A stretch of 34,207 nucleotides of DNA from CAYLZW01 sp964388085. Lineage in GTDB: Bacteria; Myxococcota; UBA727; CAYLZW01. The notes beneath the pieces are model-generated. The model ran no database searches. It saw only the letters and a program-made list of their open reading frames with translations, and was not told the DNA's origin. Both the position numbers and the translations under genes were made by a program. Location of the stretch: assembly GCA_964388085.1 (NCBI GenBank), contig CAYLZW010000027.1:1-34207 (forward strand), written 5' to 3'. Positions 8,012 through 16,838 of the stretch are shown here, piece by piece. Position 1 is the stretch's first letter, and every line of letters begins with the position of its first letter.

Positions 8012-8952
8012 GCGCGCTCCTCCGGGCCGAGCACGTCGAGATCGTACGCTTCGTAGCGGACGCGCAGGTCGAAGTAGAACAGCGTCGTCAAGATGCCGCT
8101 GAGCGGCAGCAGCACGCTGTTCGAGCCGACCTGGAAGAGCGCGAGCGGCACGCTGAAGTACAGCGGCATGGCCCACAGCGACGTGTCGCCCGAGAACGGC
8201 GGCGTCTGCGAGAAGCCCTGCACCATGGTCGGCAACATCGACAGCTGCTGCACCGCGGACTGCACCGCGAAGTACACCAGCATCAGCACGCTCAAGCGGA
8301 GCTTCGGGTTCTGCGCGAAGCGCACGCCGGCGGGCCCCATCAGCGTCGTCGAGCGGCGCAGCGCCTGGCGGGCGCCCAGCCCCTCGAGCGCGATGGCTTG
8401 CGGCCACAGCGCCCAGCGCAGGCCGAGCGCGACCATCACGAACGCGAACCAGCCGAGGGCGAGCAGCGACGAGATCGCGAGCACGAGCGGGCTCATGGTC
8501 AGCCACGACAGACCGCCCGCGACGACGACCGGCAGCACCACGCCGACGAGGGCGAGGGTGGCGAGCCAGAGCAGCGCGGTCAGCGTCACGCGCCCCGCCT
8601 GCCGCAAGCTGCCGCGCAGGACGGTCAGCGGCTCGAGGCGTTGGCCGAACAGTGCGCCCGCCGTCACCGTCGTCGCGGCGATCGTGAGCAGCCAGCTCAC
8701 CACGGCGAGCGCGACGCCGAGCGCCAGGCCCGTCGTCATCACCTGCAGCAGCGTCGCGCCGAGCCCCTCGAGCGGCGCGTCGGGCGCGAGGCCCGCCGTG
8801 AGCCGCGGGAAGAGCGAGAACAGGGCATCTCGCAAGATGAGCTCGAGCGCGCAGAACGGCAGCGCCACGAGGGCGATCAGCTTGACGTGGCGGCGCAGCA
8901 ACGCGAGGGCATCCGAGAGGATCTCACCGACGCTGCGGGGCTGAAGCTCCAT
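8008..8952 (-). CDS. Multi-pass membrane protein at the head of the MoxR operon
   Basis: A 314-residue polytopic membrane protein starting at ATG 8950-8952. The amphipathic N-terminus ELQPRSVGEILSDALALLRRHVKLI is typical of the glycerophosphodiester-phosphodiesterase membrane-domain/DUF975-like group, where 'R-x-x-G-E-I-L-x-x-A' precedes the first helix. At least six hydrophobic helices follow, including LTALLWLATLALVGVVLPV and MSPLVLAISSLLALGWFAFVMV. The segment GARQALRRSTTLM is the conserved cytoplasmic turn of that group. The tail FYFDLRVRYEAYDLDVL also matches the typical end ('yyDlRvRkEG-D'). It is the first gene of a four-gene - strand operon with overlapping junctions, and it is divergent from the TolB/TPR gene. 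No enzymatic residues are evident. Confidence 0.8.
   Translation of the reverse strand: MELQPRSVGEILSDALALLRRHVKLIALVALPFCALELILRDALFSLFPRLTAGLAPDAPLEGLGATLLQVMTTGLALGVALAVVSWLLTIAATTVTAGALFGQRLEPLTVLRGSLRQAGRVTLTALLWLATLALVGVVLPVVVAGGLSWLTMSPLVLAISSLLALGWFAFVMVALGLRWALWPQAIALEGLGARQALRRSTTLMGPAGVRFAQNPKLRLSVLMLVYFAVQSAVQQLSMLPTMVQGFSQTPPFSGDTSLWAMPLYFSVPLALFQVGSNSVLLPLSGILTTLFYFDLRVRYEAYDLDVLGPEERA
8017..8023 (-). promoter_or_regulatory. Ribosome-binding site deciding a TTG start
   Basis: GGAGGAG on the minus strand, 5 bases before the TTG at 8011. It lies inside the final codons of the upstream membrane-protein gene and supports coupled translation. Confidence 0.75.
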
Positions 8953-9076
8953 CGCCGGGAGTCTACCCCGCCGAGCACTCACGTTGCTCCGCCTCGCTCG
9001 GTGTTTCGCTCGCGGGCTGCGAGGCGGGGTCGGCACCACGCGCGCGGCCTCCCCTGCTTGTGCTAACCAACCTGCC

Positions 9077-10540
9077 ATGCGCCAGGTATGCACTGCCCCT
9101 CTGCTTGTCGTCGTCCTGCTCACGGCCGCCCCGGCCTTGGCCGCCCCGCGCGTGAACGTCGCCGTCGCGCCGCTGACGTCGACATCGGCACCCGAGCACC
9201 AGTGGATCGGCCCCGCGCTCTCAGAGGCGCTGTCGGCGCGCTTGCTCTCGTCGGGCCAGGCGAACGTGCTGAGCGGACGGCAGTGGGCGGCCGCGCTGCG
9301 CGAGCGAAACATCGCCGCGCTGCAGGTGAAGGGCGATGACGACGCGCGCGTGGTCGGACGACAGCTCGGCGCCGAACAGATCGTGCTCGGCAGCTTCGCC
9401 GCCGCCTGGCCCGAGGTCCGCATCCAGGTCCGTCGCATCTCGACGGCGGGCGGCGGTCCGCTCGCCAGCGCCGACGTCAGCGGGCACATCGAGGACCTGC
9501 CCGCGCTCGAGCAGAAGATCGCGAAGGCGCTCTTCGGCGGTGCGCTCACGAAGGCGGCGCGAGGGCGCGTGGCGCCGAAGAGCGTGTACGCGTGGCACGC
9601 GCTGGCGCGCTGCCGGGACGCGCTCTCCCTGCAGTCCATCGGACCGCGCGCGCAGCCCTGGCTCCCCCTGGCCCTCGTGAAGACCGCCGTCGCCGCCTGC
9701 GAGCAGGCCGAGGAGCTCGACCGATCGCTCGTCGAGGCCACCGCCTTCCGGGCGCTCGGGCTGCAGTTGCTCGGCGACGAGAAGCAGGCGAACGCGCTCG
9801 CGAGCAAGGCCCTGCGGCGCGCGAAGGAGCCCGGCTGGACCGATCTCATCGCGGCCTACACGACGCTGCGGGCGGGCGACGCGGAGGGCGCCGAGAAGAT
9901 CCTCGCCAAGGCGGCCAAGCAGCGCCCGGGCTTTCTGCACGCGCGCACCACGCTCGGCGAGTCGCTGTTCGAGCGCGGCAAGCTCGACGAGGCCAAGGCG
10001 GTGTACGAGGCCGCGCTGAAGGACTCGCCGCGCCAGCCCTGGGTGCTCGTGCAGCTCTCGAAGGTGCTCGCGCGCCAGGGCAAGCACGACGACGCCGTCA
10101 AGCGCGTAGACGATGCGCTCGTCATCGCGCCGAACGACGCGGTGCTGCTGATGGAGAAGGGCAGCCGGTACATTGACGCCAAGCGCTACGACGAGGCGGA
10201 GAAGGCCCTGCGCGCGGCCATGAAGCAGGACTCCGGTCTCGCCGCCGCCTACCTGCGCCTCGGCTTCGTCTACCTCGAGACGGACAAGCTCGACCTCGCC
10301 GGCCCCATCCTGCAGAAGGCCCTGTTCGAGGCGGACCTCGAGAGCGAGTCGCGCGTGCGTGGTTACGCGCACTTCGATCTCGCCAAGCTCAACGCCCGCC
10401 GCGGCGAGCGCCAGAAGGCCATCGATCACATCAAGAAGGCCGCCGCGGCCGGCTTTCGCGACAAGAGCCGCTACGACCAGGATGCGGACCTCGGCAGCGT
10501 CGTGAAGGATCCGTCCCTCGGCGCTATCTTCGGGCCATAG
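9077..10540 (+). CDS. Secreted TolB-N-like domain protein with TPR repeats
   Basis: A 487-residue protein with a signal peptide (residues 1-22, PLLVVVLLTAAPALAAP). Residues about 25-165 resemble the TolB N-terminal/CsgG-like fold seen in adenylate-cyclase and kinase-associated TPR proteins: NVAVAPLTSTS, HQWIGPALSEALSARLL, VLSGRQWAAALRE, GRQLGAEQIVLGSF. From about 255 to 450 there are at least four TPR units, such as KLDEAKAVYEAALKDSP, KHDDAVKRVDDALVIAP and RYDEAEKALRAAMKQDS. Probably a periplasmic scaffold. The ATG at 9077 directly precedes the signal peptide; I see no ribosome-binding site before it. A short hairpin (10542-10557) follows the stop but has no T-run. Confidence 0.88.
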   Translation: MRQVCTAPLLVVVLLTAAPALAAPRVNVAVAPLTSTSAPEHQWIGPALSEALSARLLSSGQANVLSGRQWAAALRERNIAALQVKGDDDARVVGRQLGAEQIVLGSFAAAWPEVRIQVRRISTAGGGPLASADVSGHIEDLPALEQKIAKALFGGALTKAARGRVAPKSVYAWHALARCRDALSLQSIGPRAQPWLPLALVKTAVAACEQAEELDRSLVEATAFRALGLQLLGDEKQANALASKALRRAKEPGWTDLIAAYTTLRAGDAEGAEKILAKAAKQRPGFLHARTTLGESLFERGKLDEAKAVYEAALKDSPRQPWVLVQLSKVLARQGKHDDAVKRVDDALVIAPNDAVLLMEKGSRYIDAKRYDEAEKALRAAMKQDSGLAAAYLRLGFVYLETDKLDLAGPILQKALFEADLESESRVRGYAHFDLAKLNARRGERQKAIDHIKKAAAAGFRDKSRYDQDADLGSVVKDPSLGAIFGP

Positions 10541-10657
10541 TCGGGCGGGAATGCCCGCGCCGCCGGGCTCGCTGAGTCATCCGCACCGGACGCCGCGTGC
10601 GTGCGCGTCCCGTCCACGGCCCGTCGACGGCCTGAAACAGCCGGCCCCGCGCTCTCG

Positions 10658-10666
10658 TAAGGAGGA
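10658..10666 (+). promoter_or_regulatory. Strong ribosome-binding site of the dsbD-like gene
   Basis: TAAGGAGGA, three bases before the ATG at 10670. It is close to a perfect match to the 16S rRNA 3' end and fixes the start. Confidence 0.85.
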
Positions 10667-10669
10667 AGC

Positions 10670-12139
10670 ATGCGCTTCGGTAAACGCGCCTACCTCGTCC
10701 TCTCGCTCGTCCTCGTGAGCGCGTTCGCCCTGAGCGTGCCCGCGCTCGCCGACGCGCCCTCGAGCGCGGCCGCGGTCGAGGTGGTCAAGGCGAGCGCCGG
10801 CGTCGTCGAGGGCTGCGCCGAAGGAGCCCCACCGCCGGCCAACTTCGCCGAAGAGCTGCAGCTGCTCGTGAAGCAGGCGCTCGAGAGCGGGGACATCGTG
10901 TGGGCGCTGCTGCTCGTGCTGCTGGCGGGCTTCGGTGTGACGCTGACGCCCTGCGTATACCCGCTCATCCCCATCACGCTCAGCCTGTTCGGCGCGCGCC
11001 AGTCGACGTCGAAGCTGTCGGGGTTTTTGCTCTCGGCGACGTACGTCGGCGGCATGGTGCTGCTGTACTCCGCGCTCGGCATCGGCTTCGCGCTCGCCGG
11101 TCAAGTGATGGGCTCTGCCATGCAGAGCCCGGCCGTCACCGCCGGCGTGGCGCTGTTTTGCGTCGTCATGGCCGCGAGCATGTTCGGCGCCTTCGAGCTC
11201 GCGCTGCCGAGCTCCCTGCAACAGAAGCTCACGCAGGTGGGCGGCGCCGGCTTTCGCGGCGCCTTCCTGATGGGCCTCGTGGCCGGCCTCATCGCGGCGC
11301 CGTGCACCGGCCCGGTGCTGAGCTTCATCCTGACGCTCATCGCCGTCGACGGTGACGTCGGCCGCGGCGCGCTGTTCATGGTCGTGTTCGCGCTCGGCAT
11401 CGGCATCCCCTTCCTGGTGCTCGGGACCTTCTCGAGCGCGGTCTCGCGCATCCCGAAGACGGGCGCCTGGACCGAGGGCGTGAAGACGGTGTTCGGCCTG
11501 TTGATGGTCGCCGCCGGGCTCTACTTCCTGACGCTCGGCTTCCCGTCCGTGGGCCACGCGCTCGCCGGCCTCGGCACGCTCGGGATCTGGCTGCCGTTGC
11601 TGTTCGTCGTCCTCGGCGTCGCGCTCGGCGCGCTGCACCTCTCGTTCAAGTACACGACGGCGGCCGAGCGCGCGCGCAAGGGCGTCGGCCTCGCGCTCTG
11701 CCTCGCGGGCGTCGCCGCCTTCATCGGCCTGACCCAGGCGCCGGAGCATGACGTCGGCGCGCAGAAGCTCGTGTGGGAGAAGGTAGGCAACGCGGACACG
11801 GCCCTCGAGGACTTCGACGCCACGCTCGCGCGGGCAGAGAGCGAGGGGAGGCCCGTGATGATCGACTTCTTCGCCGACTGGTGCGCCGCCTGTAAGGAGC
11901 TCGACAAGTACACCTACAGCGACCCCGCGGTGCAGTCAGAGGCCCAGCGCTTCACGAGCGTGAAGGTCGACGCCACCGACGACACCGAGGATCTGCGCGC
12001 GATCCAGAAGCGCTTCGGCGTCGTCGGCCTGCCCACGGTCGCGTTCGTGAACTCGAAGGGCCAGACCTGCGCACAGCCGCGCGTGACCGGCTTCGTCGAG
12101 CCGGACAAGTACCTGCCCATCATGCAGGGCGTCTGGTAG
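10670..12139 (+). CDS. dsbD: DsbD-like thiol:disulfide interchange protein lacking the N-terminal periplasmic domain
   Basis: A 489-residue inner-membrane protein that would carry electrons from cytoplasmic thioredoxin to the periplasm. The signal peptide spans about 1-28. The CcdA/DsbD transmembrane domain runs from about 68 to 355, with the two redox Cys in TLTPCVYPLIP (Cys95) and IAAPCTGP (Cys212). The C-terminal thioredoxin domain (about 380-489) has DFFADWCAACKELD (Cys405/Cys408) and the cis-Pro in VVGLPTVAF. The classical nDsbD domain (about 120 residues before the membrane part) is absent; only a 40-residue spacer with a single Cys49 remains. A separate partner may take its place. It is convergent with the DAG-repeat lipoprotein gene, only 16 bp apart. 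Confidence 0.93.
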   Translation: MRFGKRAYLVLSLVLVSAFALSVPALADAPSSAAAVEVVKASAGVVEGCAEGAPPPANFAEELQLLVKQALESGDIVWALLLVLLAGFGVTLTPCVYPLIPITLSLFGARQSTSKLSGFLLSATYVGGMVLLYSALGIGFALAGQVMGSAMQSPAVTAGVALFCVVMAASMFGAFELALPSSLQQKLTQVGGAGFRGAFLMGLVAGLIAAPCTGPVLSFILTLIAVDGDVGRGALFMVVFALGIGIPFLVLGTFSSAVSRIPKTGAWTEGVKTVFGLLMVAAGLYFLTLGFPSVGHALAGLGTLGIWLPLLFVVLGVALGALHLSFKYTTAAERARKGVGLALCLAGVAAFIGLTQAPEHDVGAQKLVWEKVGNADTALEDFDATLARAESEGRPVMIDFFADWCAACKELDKYTYSDPAVQSEAQRFTSVKVDATDDTEDLRAIQKRFGVVGLPTVAFVNSKGQTCAQPRVTGFVEPDKYLPIMQGVW

Positions 12140-12155
12140 CGCGCGCGCCGCGCCG

Positions 12156-13283
12156 TCAGATCCCGATGCAGACGCCCAGCGTGCAGAGGCTGAGGCCGTC
12201 GCAGGTGCCGCACGAGCCGCCGCAGCCGTCGTCGCCGCACGCGTTCGTCGCCGCGCAGGTGGGCTCGCAGGTGTCGTCGCCGGCGTCGCTGCCCGCGTCT
12301 CCGTCGCCCGCGTCCTCGTCGCTGCCCGCGTCCATCCCGTCGCTGCCCGCGTCCTCGTCGCTGCCCGCGTCCTCGTCGCTGCCCGCGTCGATCTCGTCAT
12401 CGCCCGCGTCGATCTCGTCGGCGCCCGCGTCGATCTCGACTCCGGCGTCGAGCTCGTCGCTGCCCGCGTCGATCTCGTCGTCACCCGCGTCGATCTCGTC
12501 GCCACCCGCGTCGATCTCGTCGCCACCCGCGTCGATCTCGACGCCCGCGTCGATGGGCTCACCGCCGTCGATGAAGCCCGGGGGGCCCGCGTCGCGGCCA
12601 GGCTGTCCGGCGCTGCTGCGCAGGTCCACCGTCGTCTCGGTGTGCGCCTGGGTGATGCGCACCGCCTGGCCGACGCCGCTGACCTCGAACAGCTCGTCGC
12701 CGATGGTCGCCGACGCATCGACGAAGTAGCGCGAGCCGATCTTGACCGCCGGGTGCATGTAGCGAGCGACGCCGCCCTCGCAGGCGACCTCCTTCTCGTC
12801 GATGAGGCGAGCCTCGAGGCCGCTGTCGGCGAGGAGCTTCACGGAGAAGCGGCTGGCACCCGCCTCCTCGCACGAGCGCCCGAGCACCGTCAGCGTGGCG
12901 GCCAGCTCGCCGGTGTGGAGCTCCAGATCGACCGCCAGCGGCGACTCCGACGCGCTCGTCAGCGTGAGCGGCGCGGAGCTGCCCACGACCGTCTCGCCGC
13001 GCATCAGCTCGACGACGAGCTGCGCGTTCTGGCCAGCGGCGATCTTCGCCGCCCCGTCGCTGCAGGTGGCCAGCACCTCCGCGCGACGTGGGGGGGACTC
13101 GGCTCCGTCGCGCGACGCGACCAGCAGCCGGACGCCGTCTCCCCTGCCCTCACAGCCCTCGCTGGCGGGCTGTCCCTCGACGGTCCAGGTGACATCGAAG
13201 GTGCGATCGCAGGCCGACGACAGCAGCGCGATGGCAGCGACGGAGAGCGCAGAGGCGAGCTGCGAGAGGCGGACAGTGATCAT
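12156..13283 (-). CDS. Surface lipoprotein with Asp-Ala-Gly repeats and Cys-rich tail
   Basis: A 375-residue protein with a lipoprotein signal peptide; the lipobox LLSSAC puts the acylated Cys at 25. Residues 26-230 are a beta-rich domain of unknown family. Residues about 240-338 are a highly acidic repeat built of I-D-A-G-x-D-E units (about 15 DAG triplets). The tail, CEPTCAATNACGDDGCGGSCGTC, matches the short Cys/Gly motif found at the ends of many myxobacterial surface proteins. The acidic repeat could act as a calcium-binding or extended wall-spanning stalk; this is inference. The start is the ATG at 13281-13283, with a GGGAAGG sequence upstream. The gene is followed 16 bp away by the convergent dsbD stop. 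No enzyme motifs are seen. Confidence 0.85.
   Translation of the reverse strand: MITVRLSQLASALSVAAIALLSSACDRTFDVTWTVEGQPASEGCEGRGDGVRLLVASRDGAESPPRRAEVLATCSDGAAKIAAGQNAQLVVELMRGETVVGSSAPLTLTSASESPLAVDLELHTGELAATLTVLGRSCEEAGASRFSVKLLADSGLEARLIDEKEVACEGGVARYMHPAVKIGSRYFVDASATIGDELFEVSGVGQAVRITQAHTETTVDLRSSAGQPGRDAGPPGFIDGGEPIDAGVEIDAGGDEIDAGGDEIDAGDDEIDAGSDELDAGVEIDAGADEIDAGDDEIDAGSDEDAGSDEDAGSDGMDAGSDEDAGDGDAGSDAGDDTCEPTCAATNACGDDGCGGSCGTCDGLSLCTLGVCIGI
12275..12560 (-). repeat. In-gene tandem repeat encoding IDAGxDE units
   Basis: A run of near-identical 15- to 21-base units (GACGCGGGC plus GACGAGATC on the coding strand) encoding D-A-G-x-D-E-I. Such runs expand or contract easily, and short-read assemblies may misjudge the copy number. 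Confidence 0.85.
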
Positions 13284-13372
13284 GACAGGGCACCCTTCCC
13301 TAATGGAGACGGCGCAGTCTGTCTTGACCTCGTCGACGAGCGCAACCGGGTGCGCGCACTTTAGCGAGGGCG

Positions 13373-14314
13373 CTATTCGAGGATGAAGCGCTTCGGGTTC
13401 ACGGGCACACCGCCGACGCGGACCTCGTAGTGCAGGTGCGGGCCCGTGCTGCGGCCGGTGTTGCCGACGTTGCCGATGTGCTGGCCACGCGTGACCGTGT
13501 CACCGACCTTGACGAGCACGCGCTCGAGGTGGGCGTAGTGCGTGATGATGCCGTTGCCGTGGTCTACGGCGACCATGTTGCCGTAGGCGCCGCGCTGCCC
13601 GGCGTAGACGACGGCGCCACGAGCGGGCGCGAGCACGTTCGTCCCCTCGCGCGCGGCGACGTCGACGCCGAGGTGCATGACGCGCTCGCTGGTGTAGGGG
13701 TCTTCGCGGATGCCGAACGCGCTCGTGACCCAGCCCGGGGCCGGCCACACGCTCGGCGTCGAGGCGAGCAGCTGATCTTGCGCCGTGAAGTAGTCGAGCA
13801 GCTGGCTGAGCGAGCTGAGCTGCCGGTTCGCTTCGTGCGCGAGGCCCTCGAGGCGGCTGTCGAGCAGCGCGTCGCGGAGATCGTGCGTGGCGGGATCGTC
13901 GCCGGAGATCGGCACCGCGAAGGGATCCGCGTCGATGGTCGGCCCGCCGCCGGCGCCGTACTGTGTGCGCACCGGCCCCATGGCGAGCCCGCGATCGTCG
14001 TCGTGCAGGCTGGTCATCTCGCGCAGCTTGGTGTCGAAGCGCTGCAGCGCGGCGAGGCGCGCGTCGACGTTCTCGACCTTGGCCGTGAGCTCGGCGATGC
14101 GCCCCTGCAGCGCGGCGTTGTCCTCGCGCAGCGTGCGCGCCTCGAGCACCTCGCTGACGACGTAGGCGTAATGAACGACCAGCGTCCCGAGCAGCGCCAC
14201 GCCCGCAAGGACTGCGAGCAGGCCGCCGTACACGACGTCGCGCCGCACCTGGACGCGCTTAACTTGCGCGTGCGCGTCGGGCACGATCATGAGCGTGATG
14301 CTTCGGTTCTTCAC
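13373..14314 (-). CDS. Membrane-anchored M23 family metallopeptidase (LytM-type)
   Basis: A 313-residue protein. I take the GTG at 14312-14314 as start because it gives the family-typical beginning KNRSITLMIVPDA and has GGGGAG just upstream (spacing is short, 3 bases). An ATG at 14290 is the alternative. One membrane helix lies at about 28-50 and a coiled coil at about 55-100. The M23 domain spans about 190-313. Zinc ligands are visible as HLGVD (His214, Asp218) and the second His of HLHYEV (His295); His262 in HYAHLE is also present. So it is likely an active peptidoglycan endopeptidase acting in the periplasm. It shares the strand with the upstream PP2C gene, from which a 297-bp spacer separates it. 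Confidence 0.93.
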   Translation of the reverse strand: MKNRSITLMIVPDAHAQVKRVQVRRDVVYGGLLAVLAGVALLGTLVVHYAYVVSEVLEARTLREDNAALQGRIAELTAKVENVDARLAALQRFDTKLREMTSLHDDDRGLAMGPVRTQYGAGGGPTIDADPFAVPISGDDPATHDLRDALLDSRLEGLAHEANRQLSSLSQLLDYFTAQDQLLASTPSVWPAPGWVTSAFGIREDPYTSERVMHLGVDVAAREGTNVLAPARGAVVYAGQRGAYGNMVAVDHGNGIITHYAHLERVLVKVGDTVTRGQHIGNVGNTGRSTGPHLHYEVRVGGVPVNPKRFILE

Positions 14315-14611
14315 GCACTCCCCTGCAGGCACCGCGACGAAAAGACGCAGCTCTGGAACACCTTAGAGCCCATTCTCAAGGGTCCTTATGACATAGGCCG
14401 GCGCGCGTGGGAACGATCCGCGCGCCAAATTCTCCCCATCGCGCCGCGAGCGCTACGTGAAGTGTGCGTACGGGTGCCAGGGCGAAACGAACGCCCTGCG
14501 CGCTGGCGAGGACGAGCCCATCTCCGCCAATCGACCGACACAGACGAAGAGGGCCGGGTCGGGCCGGCGCTCGCTCGGGGGATGCTCTTGGCCGGGCAGA
14601 GCCCGCGGGGC
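14315..14611. other. Intergenic spacer before the M23 gene, with inverted repeats
   Basis: This 297-bp stretch separates two same-strand genes. No convincing coding frame is present. It holds an inverted repeat at 14400-14426, and a second short one (GAGCCC-GCG-GGGCTC, 14599-14613) overlaps the PP2C stop codon. The part at 14370-14400 is less GC-rich than its surroundings and could hold the M23 promoter, but I find no clear -35/-10 pair. Confidence 0.5.
14400..14426. repeat. Inverted repeat with 8-bp perfect arms
   Basis: GGCGCGCG and CGCGCGCC separated by 11 bases. It lies between the PP2C stop and the M23 start. It lacks a T-run on either strand, so an intrinsic terminator is not supported; an operator or processing hairpin is possible. 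At this GC content chance cannot be excluded. Confidence 0.3.
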
Positions 14612-15463
<852 letters not shown>

Positions 15464-15584
15464 CTTGCGGCTCCAGCCGGTGAGGGATCCCCGGCAACCC
15501 TACCAACGGCTGGCGCTCGTGAGCCAGCGCAGAGACGAAGGAAGCGCGCGCCGCGGGTTCGCGCCGGCCCCCGGAGGGCCGGGC

Positions 15585-16751
15585 TCATTCGAAGCAGTCG
15601 GCGAAGCGCACGGTGCCGCGGGACGGGAACAAGCTCATGCCGAGGGGCTCCTGCACGTCCAGACCGAGCAGGCCGTCCGATCCCGGCATGCCGCACTCCT
15701 CACAGATGGCGACGCGGATGTCGCTGGCCGTGCGCTCCCCGATCTCGACGCTGTGCACCGACGCGGTCGCGAAGCGCTGGGCGCCCGCCGCCGTGCGCGC
15801 GCTGATGACGCCGTCCTCGTCGAGGGAGAGCCCCGACTCGCGCAGGAAGTCGCGCGAGAGCACCGTCAGCGAGGCGCCGGTGTCTACGATGAGCCGCGCG
15901 GCGACGCCGTTCACGAGAGCGTCGACGACGAAGATGCCCTGCGCGCTCTTCCGCTCGAGCGCGAGCTCGCAGGCGCCGGCCGCCCCCGCTTCGACCAGCG
16001 CCGGTGCCGCTCGCTCCGGCTCGTCGCGCGACGCGACCTCGTCGTCGTCGGACGGGTCGAAGGGCTCCTGATCCTCGAAATCGGGCTCCTCGAGCGGCTC
16101 GTCGCCAGCGGGCTCGTCTTCGGCGGGCGGCCGGGGCGGATCGATCGCGGGCGGAGGGTCTGCCTCCTCGGCGTCCGGCGCCGCCGCCGCCCGCTCTCCC
16201 GGCGGGGGCGCGCGCGGGGCGACGGGATCGTCCTCGGCCGGATCGTCCTCGGCCGGTTGGTCCTCGGCCGGATCATCCTCGGCGGGATCGTCGTCGTCCG
16301 AGAAGCGCGGGAAGGGGCCGCGCGTGTCCACGTGCGAGCGCATCATGGCGAGCGTGAAGTCGAGCATGGCGACGTCGGCGCCCTTCTCGCGCGCGAGCCG
16401 CAGCTCCTCGAGCGCGGCCTCGTCTCGTCCCTCCTCGTAGAGCAAAAAGCCGAGGCGCGCGTGCGCCGCGCCGTCGTCGGGGGCGATCTCCTGCGCGGCG
16501 CGAAAGGCGGCGCGCGCGAGCGGCGTCGCCCCTTGGCGCTGGGCCTCTTCCCCGAGATGGAGCCAGGCCGCCGCGCTCATGGGCGAGCGCTCGAGCCCGC
16601 GAAAGGCGGCGCCGAGCCCGTCGCTCGTCGTGGTCGCACGACCGGCGCCGCCGAAGAGCTGCGCGCGCACGCCCGGCGCACGGGACAGGTAGAGGCCACC
16701 ACCCACGAGCGCGGTGACGACGACGAGAAGGAGGAGTCGGGAGCCGGTCAT
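15585..16751 (-). CDS. Membrane-anchored retropepsin-like (clan AA) aspartic protease with TPR-like helices and acidic linker
   Basis: A 388-residue protein. Membrane anchor at 5-22. A TPR-like helical section (about 50-140) contains AWLHLGEEAQRQGATPLARAAF and AAHARLGFLLYEEGRDEAALEEL. A long acidic, proline-rich linker (150-250) begins with repeated DPAED units. The C-terminal protease domain (about 260-388) has the single-domain retropepsin motif LIVDTGASLTVL (catalytic Asp290), the later SDGLLGLD, and a CEEC pair. Clan AA enzymes work as dimers, so the protease would need to dimerise, probably in the periplasm. The start at the ATG of MTGSRLLLL is preferred; a GTG 45 bases upstream is possible and neither has a good ribosome-binding site. 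Substrate unknown. Confidence 0.85.
   Translation of the reverse strand: MTGSRLLLLVVVTALVGGGLYLSRAPGVRAQLFGGAGRATTTSDGLGAAFRGLERSPMSAAAWLHLGEEAQRQGATPLARAAFRAAQEIAPDDGAAHARLGFLLYEEGRDEAALEELRLAREKGADVAMLDFTLAMMRSHVDTRGPFPRFSDDDDPAEDDPAEDQPAEDDPAEDDPVAPRAPPPGERAAAAPDAEEADPPPAIDPPRPPAEDEPAGDEPLEEPDFEDQEPFDPSDDDEVASRDEPERAAPALVEAGAAGACELALERKSAQGIFVVDALVNGVAARLIVDTGASLTVLSRDFLRESGLSLDEDGVISARTAAGAQRFATASVHSVEIGERTASDIRVAICEECGMPGSDGLLGLDVQEPLGMSLFPSRGTVRFADCFE
16224..16292 (-). repeat. In-gene repeat encoding DPAED units
   Basis: Consecutive 15-base units encode D-P-A-E-D/Q four times within the linker of the aspartic protease. It explains the local repetition and is not a CRISPR or mobile element. 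Confidence 0.8.
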
Positions 16752-16838
16752 GTGGCGTGGCGGACCGCGTCGCCGCGGTCCGGGCGGGTCAGGCACAGGG
16801 TAGCATCGCGCGCGCCGCTGCCGAGCGCTCCTGCCGGG

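Noticed and set aside
8012..8506. N-terminal extension of the DUF4129 frame
   Set aside because: It overlaps the multi-pass membrane-protein gene and would bury the signal peptide. The TTG at 8011 has a strong ribosome-binding site.
10542..10557. Terminator after the TolB/TPR gene (CGGGC-N6-GCCCG)
   Set aside because: The stem has only five base pairs and lacks a T-run, so it is not strong enough to annotate as a feature.
12275..12560. Regular short repeats that look like a CRISPR array
   Set aside because: There are no unique spacers, and the units are in frame and encode D-A-G triplets. No cas gene is nearby.
14400..14426. Intrinsic terminator
   Set aside because: The stem is strong, but no T-run follows on either strand, and it is about 190 bp past the PP2C stop.
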